Source: Streptomyces albus subsp. chlorinus
GTDB taxonomy: Bacteria; Actinomycetota; Actinomycetes; Streptomycetales; Streptomycetaceae
DNA length: 64,000 bases
Direction: 5' to 3'
Assembly: GCF_013302895.1 (NCBI RefSeq)
Contig: NZ_VJOK01000001.1
Location: 2,345,735-2,409,734, forward strand
Each line of letters begins with the position of its first letter. Position 1 is the stretch's first letter. Below, piece after piece: positions 18,654-30,920 of this stretch. The position numbers and the translations under genes are program-made. The notes beneath the pieces were generated by a model. That model did no database searches. It had not been told where the DNA came from and was given only the letters and a program-made list of their open reading frames with translations.

Positions 18654-19499
18654 ATGCGCAGCCGATACGACAACCCGGACCTCACCCCGCCCTGGAAGCG
18701 GAAGCAGACCGTGCCCGAGGTGGCGGCCGAACGGGACCTGGTGGTGGAGGAGGCCACCACCGGGTTCTGCGGGGCGGTGGTCAGGTGCGAGAAGACCGCC
18801 GAGGGGCCGACGGTCACCCTGGAGGACCGCTTCGGCAAGCACCGGGTCTTCCCCATGACGCCGCGCGGCTTCCTGCTGGAGGGCCGCACCGTGACGCTGG
18901 TGCGGCCCACCCGCGCCGCGACCGGGGCCGCCACCGCGCCGGCGGCGCCCCGGCTGACGGCCTCCGGCTCGGTGGCCGTACCGGGCGCGCGGGCGCGGGT
19001 GGCCCGTGCGGGGCGCATCTACGTCGAGGGGCGGCACGACGCCGAGCTGGTGGAGAAGGTCTGGGGCGACGACCTGCGTATCGAGGGGGTCGTCGTGGAG
19101 TACCTGGAGGGCGTCGACGACCTGCCCGCCCTCGTCGAGGCGTTCGGCCCGCACCCGGGCGCGCGGCTCGGCGTCCTGGTGGACCACCTGGTCCCCGGCT
19201 CGAAGGAGTCCCGTATCGCGGCCGAGGTGGGCGGCGACCACGTGCTGGTCGTCGGCCACCCCTATATCGACATCTGGGAGGCCGTGAAGCCCGCCTCCGT
19301 GGGCATCCGGTCCTGGCCGCGCGTGCCGCACGGCCAGGACTGGAAGACGGGCGTGTGCCGCGCGCTGGGCTGGCCGGAGAACACCGGCGCCGCCTGGCAG
19401 CACATCCTCGGCCGCGTCCGGACCTACAAGGACCTGGAGCCCGCCCTGCTGGGGAGGGTGGAGGAACTGATCGACTTCGTCACTGCTCCGGGGGGCTGA
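18654..19499 (+). CDS. DUF3097-family conserved actinobacterial protein
   Basis: A 281-residue protein recognisable as the actinobacterial DUF3097 family by its N-terminal N-P-D-L-T-P-P-W-K-R-K and by A-G-R-I-Y-V-E-G-R-H-D-A-E-L-V-E-K-V-W-G and V-D-H-L-V-P-G-S-K-E-S-R-I blocks. The R-I-Y-V-E-G-R-H-D-A-E segment and the D-H-L pair resemble a Toprim-like acidic site (E...DxD pattern), which hints at nucleic-acid or phosphotransfer chemistry, but this is inference only. CACAAT (18641-18646) ends 7 bases before the ATG at 18654; an ATG at 18645 overlapping the upstream stop is the alternative start. The last 20 bases overlap the convergent Uma2 gene. Confidence 0.75.
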   Translation: MRSRYDNPDLTPPWKRKQTVPEVAAERDLVVEEATTGFCGAVVRCEKTAEGPTVTLEDRFGKHRVFPMTPRGFLLEGRTVTLVRPTRAATGAATAPAAPRLTASGSVAVPGARARVARAGRIYVEGRHDAELVEKVWGDDLRIEGVVVEYLEGVDDLPALVEAFGPHPGARLGVLVDHLVPGSKESRIAAEVGGDHVLVVGHPYIDIWEAVKPASVGIRSWPRVPHGQDWKTGVCRALGWPENTGAAWQHILGRVRTYKDLEPALLGRVEELIDFVTAPGG

Positions 19500-20076
19500 C
19501 GGGGAGGGTCTGGAAACCACTGGTGTCCAGCTTCACTCCCAGCGGATCCACCGGCATGGTGTCGCCGAACCACGCCTTGCGCTCCACCCGGTAATCGGCC
19601 TGCTCACCCTTGCCGGTCGGCTCAGTGAGCAGAACGCACTCTCCGCGCAGCGGGTCGATGATCAGGTACGCCGGAATCCGGCCCGCGGCGTAAAGCGCGC
19701 GCTTGGTGACATGGTCGCGGTGCACGCTGGTCTTGGAGACGACTTCCACGGCCAGCCTGACCTGCTCGGACGGCATGAGTCGCCCGGACTCCGGCGCGTC
19801 CTCGAGCGCCATGACCACCAGATCGGGTACCGGTTCGCTGGTCTCGGCGAGGATCGCGACGTCCTGATTCTGAACTCGCTCCCATTTGTCCGGGGACAGC
19901 TGGTCCATCACCTTTGTCACGATCCGGTTGTGGACCAGATCCGGCCCCGCCATCATCACGATTTCCCCCCACAGCAGCTCGGCCTTGAAGCCCTCCGGTA
20001 CCTCCAGTTCCTCGAAGGCCTCTATGGCGCGGGAGTCCGTCATGCGGGTATCCATCCGTTCCAGCGTGATGGTCAT
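19480..20076 (-). CDS. Uma2-family (DUF820) PD-(D/E)XK nuclease-like protein
   Basis: A 198-residue protein of the Uma2/DUF820 family with a restriction-endonuclease-like fold. The active-site pattern is visible: E-L-L-W-G-E-I, then V-P-D-L-V-V-M (catalytic Asp near 100), then A-V-E-V-V-S-K-T-S (Glu and Lys near 125). The family is expanded in Streptomyces and its DNA substrate is not known. The ATG at 20076 follows a good AAGGGGG ribosome site. It is convergent with, and overlaps by 20 bp, the DUF3097 gene. A second family member lies at 60333-60926, sharing the fold but little detailed sequence. Confidence 0.82.
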   Translation of the reverse strand: MTITLERMDTRMTDSRAIEAFEELEVPEGFKAELLWGEIVMMAGPDLVHNRIVTKVMDQLSPDKWERVQNQDVAILAETSEPVPDLVVMALEDAPESGRLMPSEQVRLAVEVVSKTSVHRDHVTKRALYAAGRIPAYLIIDPLRGECVLLTEPTGKGEQADYRVERKAWFGDTMPVDPLGVKLDTSGFQTLPVSPPEQ

Positions 20077-20178
20077 TCCAGCCCCCTTGCGGCCGCTGCG
20101 TTCACGTACGTACTCAGCGTAGCCGCCGGGTGTGACAACGCGCACGCCGCCGACGCCCGCCGACCCTCCGGCGGGCGG

Positions 20179-20184
20179 GACAAT
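20179..20184 (+). promoter_or_regulatory. -10 hexamer before hemW (leaderless type)
   Basis: GACAAT ends 7 bases before the ATG at 20192, the same arrangement as in front of era. No ribosome-binding site is present. Confidence 0.5.
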
Positions 20185-20191
20185 GGACGGT

Positions 20192-21415
20192 ATGCCCTCC
20201 GCACTTCCCGATGGTGAGCCCGTGCCCGCAGACGGCGCGCTGCCCGCGGCGGCGCTCGACGGCGCCGCCGACCGCCCGCTCGGTTTCTACCTGCACGTGC
20301 CGTACTGCGCCACCCGCTGCGGCTACTGCGACTTCAACACCTACACCGCCTCCGAGCTGGGCGGGTCCTCCCGCGAGCGGTACGCGGAGCAGGTCGTGGA
20401 GGAGATCCGTCTCGCCCGCAAGGTGCTCGGGGACGACCCGCGGAGCGTGGAGACGGTGTTCGTGGGGGGCGGTACGCCGACGCTGCTGCCCCCGGAGGAC
20501 CTGGGCCGGATGCTGAGTGCCGTCCGGGAGGAGTTCGGGCTGGCCGAGGACGCCGAGGTGACGACCGAGGCGAACCCGGAGTCGGTGGACGCGGCCTCCC
20601 TCGCCGGGCTGCGGGAGGCGGGTTTCACCCGGATCTCGTTCGGCATGCAGAGCGCCCGCGCGCACGTGCTGCGGGTACTGGACCGTACGCACACCCCGGG
20701 CCGCCCCGAGGAGTGCGTGGCGCTGGCCCGCGCGGCGGGGTTCCGGCACGTCAACCTCGACCTGATCTACGGCACGCCGGGCGAGACCGACGACGACTGG
20801 CGGGCCTCCCTGGACGCGGCCCTGGCGGCGGGCCCCGACCACATCTCGGCGTACGCGCTGATCGTCGAGGAGGGGACGCGGCTGGCACGGCGGATCCGGC
20901 GCGGCGAGGTGCCCATGACGGACGACGACGTGCACGCCGACCGCTATCTGAGCGCGGAGGAGCGGCTGTCGGCGGCCGGCATGGAGTGGTACGAGGTCTC
21001 CAACTGGGCCACCCGGGGCGAGGCGGCGGCCCGGTGCCGGCACAACGAGCTGTACTGGACCGGCGCCGACTGGTGGGGCGCGGGGCCGGGCGCCCACAGC
21101 CATGTCGGCGGGGTGCGCTGGTGGAACGTCAAGCACCCGGCCGCCTATGCGCGAGCCCTGGCCGAGGGCAGGTCGCCGGGGGCGGGCCGGGAGCTGCTCA
21201 CGCCGGAGGACCGGCGCGTCGAGCGCATCCTGCTGGAGCTGCGGCTGCGGCAGGGCTGCCCGCTCCCGCTGCTGGCGCCCGAGGGCGCCCGCGCCGCCGA
21301 GCGGGCCCGCGACGACGGGCTGCTGGAGCCGGGTGCGTACGAGGAGGGCCGGGCCGTTCTCACGCTGCGCGGCCGGCTGCTGGCCGACGCCGTGGTGCGG
21401 GATCTGGTGGACTGA
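20192..21415 (+). CDS. hemW: HemW-type radical SAM protein
   Basis: A 407-residue radical SAM enzyme. The [4Fe-4S]-binding C-x3-C-x2-C motif is at Cys 39, 43 and 46 (Y-C-A-T-R-C-G-Y-C-D-F), followed by the G-G-G-T-P-T SAM segment and N-P-E-S. The gene is often labelled oxygen-independent coproporphyrinogen III oxidase, but true HemN carries C-x3-C-x2-C-x-C; here the residue after the third Cys is Asp then Phe, the pattern of HemW, a haem chaperone. The C-terminal HemN_C domain is present. The dnaJ-hrcA and lepA neighbourhood is the usual place for hemW in many bacteria. Confidence 0.9.
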   Translation: MPSALPDGEPVPADGALPAAALDGAADRPLGFYLHVPYCATRCGYCDFNTYTASELGGSSRERYAEQVVEEIRLARKVLGDDPRSVETVFVGGGTPTLLPPEDLGRMLSAVREEFGLAEDAEVTTEANPESVDAASLAGLREAGFTRISFGMQSARAHVLRVLDRTHTPGRPEECVALARAAGFRHVNLDLIYGTPGETDDDWRASLDAALAAGPDHISAYALIVEEGTRLARRIRRGEVPMTDDDVHADRYLSAEERLSAAGMEWYEVSNWATRGEAAARCRHNELYWTGADWWGAGPGAHSHVGGVRWWNVKHPAAYARALAEGRSPGAGRELLTPEDRRVERILLELRLRQGCPLPLLAPEGARAAERARDDGLLEPGAYEEGRAVLTLRGRLLADAVVRDLVD

Positions 21416-21470
21416 GCCGGCCGTCCGGTGGGACCCCGGCGGCCCTGGGCCCGGTGCGCGGGGCCGGCGG

Positions 21471-23510
<2,040 letters not shown>

Positions 23511-23900
23511 CGCACCCCTCCCCCCGCCTCCCCAGGCGGTCTTCTCTCACCGCTCGGTTCGACGCGGTCGAGCGGCGGTAGAGCACAGGGTGACAGACAG
23601 GGCCGGGTCATACGCGCCGAGTCACAAAAATAGTGGCTGGAAACATGCCACCGGCTCCGGCGCGGCGACACCAACCGCCTGGAGGGCCCCGGTGGTTGAC
23701 ACCCGGCGGCCGCCGGGTACCGTGCTCGCTTTCTCGTACATGAGTACTTCGAAAATCAACGACTTGGCCCGGCGCCCCCGCGCCGCCGGCCCCGCACCGC
23801 CCGTGGAGCACCGACGACCAGCACCGATGGACTGCCCGACACCGATGACCCAGTACCGCCGACCAGCATCGACGATCCAGCGGAAGCCGACGGGGCAGTG
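23511..23900. other. 390-bp divergent intergenic region (phosphatase / response regulator)
   Basis: The region is less GC-rich around 23620-23760 than the rest of the window. It contains a good vegetative-type promoter at 23696-23723 reading toward the response regulator, and a possible 53-codon leader ORF (23740-23901). No other gene is supported. Confidence 0.6.
23696..23723 (+). promoter_or_regulatory. vegetative-type promoter for the response-regulator gene
   Basis: TTGACA (23696-23701) and TACCGT (23718-23723) are separated by 16 bases. This is one of the best principal-sigma-like matches in the window. Transcription would start near 23730, about 170 bases before the regulator start. 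Confidence 0.6.
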
Positions 23901-23901
23901 A
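23740..23901 (+). CDS. possible 53-residue leader ORF
   Basis: An ATG about 10 bases downstream of the predicted transcription start opens a 53-codon frame (begins M-S-T-S-K-I-N-D-L-A) rich in Pro, Arg and Thr. Its TGA overlaps the ATG of the response regulator by one base (TGATG), a classic coupling arrangement. No ribosome-binding site is seen and the peptide resembles nothing I know. It could be a translated leader that couples or delays regulator synthesis, or a chance frame. Confidence 0.3.
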   Translation: MSTSKINDLARRPRAAGPAPPVEHRRPAPMDCPTPMTQYRRPASTIQRKPTGQ

Positions 23902-24497
23902 TGAGCACGGAACCGACAGGGCGCTCCGGCGCCGCGGCGGACGACGCCGGCATCCTGCTCGTCGACGACCTGGAGGACAACCTGCTCGCCCTGGAGGCGG
24001 TGCTCTCCACGCTCCACGTCCCCCTGGTGCGGGCGGGCTCCGGCCAGGAGGCGGTGGCGGTGCTGGAGGAGCGGGAGGTGGCGCTCGTCCTCCTCGACGT
24101 GGCGATGCCGGGGATGGACGGCTTCGAGACGGCCCATCGCATCAAACAGCACGAGCGGACCAGGGACATTCCGGTCATCTTTCTGACGGGCGCGCAGTCG
24201 GCGGCCGACACCGGCTTCACGTTCCGCGGCTACGCGACCGGTGCCGTGGACTTCCTGTCCAAACCGTTCGACCCGTGGGTGCTCCGCACGAAGGTGGCCG
24301 TCTTCCTCGATCTGCACCGCAAGAGCCGCAGACTGCGCCAGCTGGTGGAGGAGGAGCGGTACCGGCTGGACGACTTCGCGCGCCGCCTGGAGGCCGTGGA
24401 GAGCCGGCTGGCCGAGGACACCGGCCCCGACACCGCGCGGCTCGCCCGCGACGTGGCCGCGCTGGCCGACGCGCTGGACGGGCTGCGCGGCGTCTGA
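23901..24497 (+). CDS. response regulator: receiver domain plus coiled coil
   Basis: A 198-residue protein. Residues 16-135 form a receiver domain with the acidic pair D22-D23, phospho-acceptor D66 (L-L-D-V-A-M-P-G-M-D-G), T96 and K121 (L-S-K-P-F-D-P). The rest (about 140-195) is an amphipathic, probably coiled-coil helix with many Arg, Glu and Leu; there is no DNA-binding or enzymatic output domain. Such stand-alone receivers often pair with a hybrid kinase or a phosphatase. It is divergent from a SpoIIE-type phosphatase with an HATPase domain, so a shared signalling circuit is plausible. The ATG at 23901 follows GGGG; a GTG one codon earlier is possible. Confidence 0.85.
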   Translation: MSTEPTGRSGAAADDAGILLVDDLEDNLLALEAVLSTLHVPLVRAGSGQEAVAVLEEREVALVLLDVAMPGMDGFETAHRIKQHERTRDIPVIFLTGAQSAADTGFTFRGYATGAVDFLSKPFDPWVLRTKVAVFLDLHRKSRRLRQLVEEERYRLDDFARRLEAVESRLAEDTGPDTARLARDVAALADALDGLRGV

Positions 24498-24559
24498 GAA
24501 CCGGCCACGACCGCCGGGGCCGGGGCCCCTTCCGGCGCGACGCCGCGACGCGATGTGAC

Positions 24560-24690
24560 GCGGCGCGGTGTGGCACGGCACGGTCGTAGCACGGCACTGT
24601 GTGGCGCGACGCTCCGCGGCACGGCACTGTGTGGCACGACGCGGTGTGGCCCGAAGCGGTCGCAGCACGGCACCGTGTGGCGTCGCGAGA
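24560..24690. repeat. low-complexity GGCACTGTGTGG repeats
   Basis: At least three copies of GCACGGCACYGTGTGGC, with related fragments between them, fill the space between the convergent response regulator and acyl-CoA ligase genes. No gene is supported here. Confidence 0.6.
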
Positions 24691-24745
24691 CGTGGCGGGA
24701 TGCCGGAGAGGCGCGGGAGTTCGGCACCCCCGTGCCGCGGGGGGC

Positions 24746-26647
<1,902 letters not shown>

Positions 26648-26667
26648 GCCATCCTCCGGGCCCGCGT

Positions 26668-26745
26668 CCTTGCGTCCTTGCGTCGTCGCGTTCTCTCGTC
26701 GCTATCTCGCGTCGCTGTCTCGTCGCTGTCTCGTCGCGTGGTGCG
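26668..26745. repeat. GTCTCGTCGCT-type short tandem repeats
   Basis: Imperfect 11-bp repeats (GTCTCGTCGCT, with CGTCCTTG copies at the left end) occupy the 5' untranslated region of the acyl-CoA ligase gene. Confidence 0.55.
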
Positions 26746-26792
26746 ACGCCTGCGTTCCTGCCTCGCCTGCGCCTGCCTGTCGCTCGCACTTA

Positions 26793-26806
26793 TGACTCAC
26801 GAGTAA
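26793..26806. promoter_or_regulatory. possible TetR-type operator upstream of acyl-CoA ligase
   Basis: TGACTCACGAGTAA is a near-palindrome (core ACTC-AC-GAGT with outer T/A matches). TetR-family regulators of fatty-acid genes in actinomycetes often bind TTACTC...GAGTAA-like sites. It lies about 150 bases upstream of the ligase start, in a locally AT-richer stretch that probably holds the promoter. Confidence 0.35.
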
Positions 26807-26832
26807 CTACTGAGCAGTGATCAGACTAAAGG

Positions 26833-26862
26833 CAGCAGCCCCCTTACGTAAGGGGGCTGCTG
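26833..26862 (-). terminator. terminator after lepA (30-bp perfect palindrome)
   Basis: Two 15-base arms (CAGCAGCCCCCTTAC and its exact complement) meet without a spacer, then CCTTTAG follows on the minus strand. It lies 72 bp after the lepA stop and upstream of the ligase promoter region, so it should end lepA transcription. Confidence 0.8.
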
Positions 26863-26934
26863 TGCGGATCGTGCCGGAAACCGTGCGTGACGGGCGACCG
26901 GACCCGCGGGGGCGCCGGGGGACGGCCGGGCGGG

Positions 26935-28806
<1,872 letters not shown>

Positions 28807-28833
28807 GCAGTGTCCTGTCGGGTCTGGCCTGTC

Positions 28834-28902
28834 GGGTCTGGGTACTGGGGGTCGTACTGGGGGTCTGGGTATCGGGGGCTGGGGATTGGGGGTCGGGCTG
28901 GG
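28834..28902 (+). repeat. G-run cluster upstream of lepA
   Basis: Eleven runs of three to five G in about 70 bases on the plus strand (unit near TACTGGGGGTCTGGG), directly upstream of the lepA ribosome site. The lepA transcript would be C-rich here and the template strand G-rich. The pattern could form a G-quadruplex in the template or non-transcribed state. Confidence 0.6.
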
Positions 28903-29015
28903 CTGGTCAGCTCCGGGCTGGCATGCTCCGGGCTGGTTCGGCTGGAGCGCCTGCGGCGCCCCCGCGGGAGGATGTGTCCCACACCATGGTCCCATGCGCG
29001 CGGCGCAGGACCGGA

Positions 29016-29045
29016 TTGGGAGGGTCAGGACCCTGCTGGTAGCCT
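29016..29045 (+). promoter_or_regulatory. rpsT promoter
   Basis: TTGGGA (29016-29021) and TAGCCT (29040-29045) are 18 bases apart on the plus strand. The spacer holds a small inverted repeat GGGTC-AG-GACCC. It reads into rpsT and is divergent from lepA. Confidence 0.45.
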
Positions 29046-29053
29046 GGGCGACT

Positions 29054-29090
29054 GTGCCTTATGGCACTGATGCGGTGCCCGTCGGCACCG
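29054..29090 (+). promoter_or_regulatory. rpsT leader with two hairpins
   Basis: Two stems occur in the S20 leader: GTGCC-TTAT-GGCAC (29054-29067) and CGGTGCC-CGTC-GGCACCG (29073-29090). The arms share the same GTGCC/GGCAC sequence, so they can also pair with each other in a different arrangement. This could support feedback control by S20, as known in other bacteria, but the mechanism here is inferred. Confidence 0.4.
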
Positions 29091-29123
29091 AGGTGTGAAA
29101 CTCCGAACCGCAAAGGCTCTTTC

Positions 29124-29390
29124 GTGGCGAACATCAAGTCCCAGATCAAGCGGATCAAGACCAACGAGAAGGCACGGCAGCGCAACAAGGCCGTCAAGTC
29201 CGAGCTGAAGACCGCGATCCGTCGCACCCGCGAGGCCGTCGCCGCCGGTGACGCCGCCAAGGCCGTGGAGGCCCAGCGCTCCGCCGCCCGCAAGCTGGAC
29301 AAGGCCGTCAGCAAGGGCGTGCTGCACAAGAACAACGCCGCCAACAAGAAGGCCGCGCTCGCCAAGCACGTCGCCTCCCTCCAGGGCTGA
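29124..29390 (+). CDS. rpsT: 30S ribosomal protein S20
   Basis: An 88-residue basic, mostly helical protein that binds 16S rRNA in the body of the small subunit. The N-terminus [18 protein letters not shown] and the later [23 protein letters not shown] are diagnostic of S20. The GTG at 29124 gives the normal length; the frame extends upstream but has no better start. It lies between lepA and holA, its usual place in Streptomyces, and is on the opposite strand to both. Its leader contains two interchangeable hairpins. Confidence 0.97.
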   Translation: MANIKSQIKRIKTNEKARQRNKAVKSELKTAIRRTREAVAAGDAAKAVEAQRSAARKLDKAVSKGVLHKNNAANKKAALAKHVASLQG

Positions 29391-29930
29391 CCTCTTTCTC
29401 CAACGCTCCGGCGTGCTGGTCCTCCAGCCCGACGGTGCACGGTCCTCGACCGGCTCCGGCGTCGTGAGGCGGGCCCTCTCTCATCCGCCGTACGTCCGAG
29501 CCACCGCTTGAGAAAGCGCCGCACGCGGCCTGCGTTCGCCACGCGGGTGCGGCGCACCACACAGCACGACGCGTCAGACCCCGTCCGTCCCCTTCCCCAG
29601 GGCCGGCCGGGGTCTTTCGCATACCCGGCCGGGCGTGGGCCCCCCGGGGGGGACGGTGCCGGGGGACGGACGGTGCGGGGGCGCGGGCTGAGAACGCGGG
29701 CAAGGACCGAACCGAGGACCTTGCCCTGTCGGGCGAAGGAGGCGGATGAGCGCCAGGTGGGGTCCCAGTGGACAGGGCACCTGAGTACGCGGGAGGGACT
29801 CACTCGGGCCTCGGCGGGGCTCGGCCATAGGGGTCCCCGGTGGTGGGGGCCCAGTGGTGGAGGGCTCAGTGGTGGAGATCCCGGGGGAGGAGTCGGTGGA
29901 GGACCGGTGGTGGGTCCCAGTGGTGGGGGC
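29391..29930. other. 540-bp region between rpsT and holA
   Basis: No gene is supported; reading frames here are shadows or repeat-driven. It contains a hairpin terminator near 29577-29617 and, at 29838-29935, a stretch of imperfect CAGTGGTGGNGGNNC repeats that runs up to the holA stop codon. Confidence 0.6.
29577..29617 (+). terminator. hairpin terminator downstream of rpsT
   Basis: GACCCCG (29577-29583) pairs with CGGGGTC (29608-29614) around a GC-rich loop and is followed by TTT. It lies 187 bp after rpsT, so the messenger may carry a long 3' end, or a nearer site was missed. Confidence 0.5.
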
Positions 29931-29935
29931 TCAGC
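29838..29935. repeat. CAGTGGTGGNGG tandem repeats
   Basis: About six imperfect 15-17-bp units rich in GGTGG, directly after the holA stop. They are intergenic and of unknown role. Confidence 0.6.
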
Positions 29936-30920
29936 GGGAGCGGGCGGCAGTGGCGATGGTGACGACCGCCTTCTCCAGCGCGTACTCCGGATCGCTGCCC
30001 GCACCCTTGACCGCCGCGTCGGCCTCGGCGACGGCACGGAGCGCCGCGGCGACCCCGTCCGGAGTCCAGCCGCGCATCTGCTGCCGTACCCGGTCGATCT
30101 TCCAGGGGGGCATGCCCAGCTCGCGGGCCAGATCGCCGGGCCGCGCCCCACGGGGTGCCCCGGCCAGCTTGCCGATGGCCCGTACGCCCTGCGCCAGGGC
30201 GCTGGTGATCAGCACCGGTGCGACGCCCGTGGCCACCGCCCAGCGCAGCGTCTCCAGCGCCTCGGCGGCCTTCCCCTCGACCGCCCGGTCGGCGACGGTG
30301 AAACTGGACGCCTCCGCCCTGCCCGTGTAGTAGCGGCCCACGACGGCCTCGTCGATCGTGCCCTCGACGTCGGCGGTCAGCTGCCCGCACGCCGAGGCCA
30401 GCTCGCGCAGGTCGCTGCCGACCGCGTCGACCAGCGCCTGGCACGCCTCCGCCGTCGCCGCACGCCCCGACGTCCGGAACTCACCGCGCACGAACGCGAG
30501 CCGGTCGGCGGGCTTGGTCATCTTCGGGCACTCGACCTCGCGCGCACCCGCCTTGCGGGCCGCGTCCAGCAGCCCCTTGCCCTTGGCCCCGCCCGCGTGG
30601 ACGAGCACCAGCGTGATCTCCTCCGCCGGCGCGGACAGATACGCCTTCACGTCCTTGACCGTGTCCGCCGCCAGGTCCTGCGCCGCCCGGACGACGACGA
30701 CCTTCCGCTCCGCGAACAGCGATGGGCTGGTCAGCTCCGCGAGCGTGCCCGGCTGGAGGTCCCCCGGCGCGAGGTCGCGCACGTCGGTGTCCGGGTCTGC
30801 GGCGCGTGCCGCGTCGATCACCACCCGCACGGCCCGCTCGATGAGCAGCTCCTCCTGGCCCACCGCCACGGTCACGGGGGCGAGCGGATCGTCCGAGGTC
30901 TTCTTACGCGTACCAGCCAT
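29931..30920 (-). CDS. holA: DNA polymerase III subunit delta
   Basis: A 329-residue HolA protein, the clamp-loader subunit that opens the beta sliding clamp. The N-terminus V-T-V-A-V-G-Q-E-E-L-L-I-E-R-A, the D-L-A-P-G-D-L-Q-P-G-T-L-A-E-L-T-S-P-S-L-F-type block and the C-terminal M-P-P-W-K-I-D-R-V-R-Q-Q-M segment are typical. Residues 1-15 are a basic extension (M-A-G-T-R-K-K-T). GATGCT lies 7 bases upstream of the ATG, so a leaderless start is possible but weaker than elsewhere. It is divergent from the small gene at 31015. The comEC reading frame, if used to its first stop, overlaps the 5' end of holA by 49 bases. Confidence 0.93.
   Translation of the reverse strand: MAGTRKKTSDDPLAPVTVAVGQEELLIERAVRVVIDAARAADPDTDVRDLAPGDLQPGTLAELTSPSLFAERKVVVVRAAQDLAADTVKDVKAYLSAPAEEITLVLVHAGGAKGKGLLDAARKAGAREVECPKMTKPADRLAFVRGEFRTSGRAATAEACQALVDAVGSDLRELASACGQLTADVEGTIDEAVVGRYYTGRAEASSFTVADRAVEGKAAEALETLRWAVATGVAPVLITSALAQGVRAIGKLAGAPRGARPGDLARELGMPPWKIDRVRQQMRGWTPDGVAAALRAVAEADAAVKGAGSDPEYALEKAVVTIATAARSR

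Noticed and set aside
20192..21415. oxygen-independent coproporphyrinogen III oxidase (HemN)
   Set aside because: The fourth Cys of the HemN C-x3-C-x2-C-x-C motif is missing; the pattern fits HemW.
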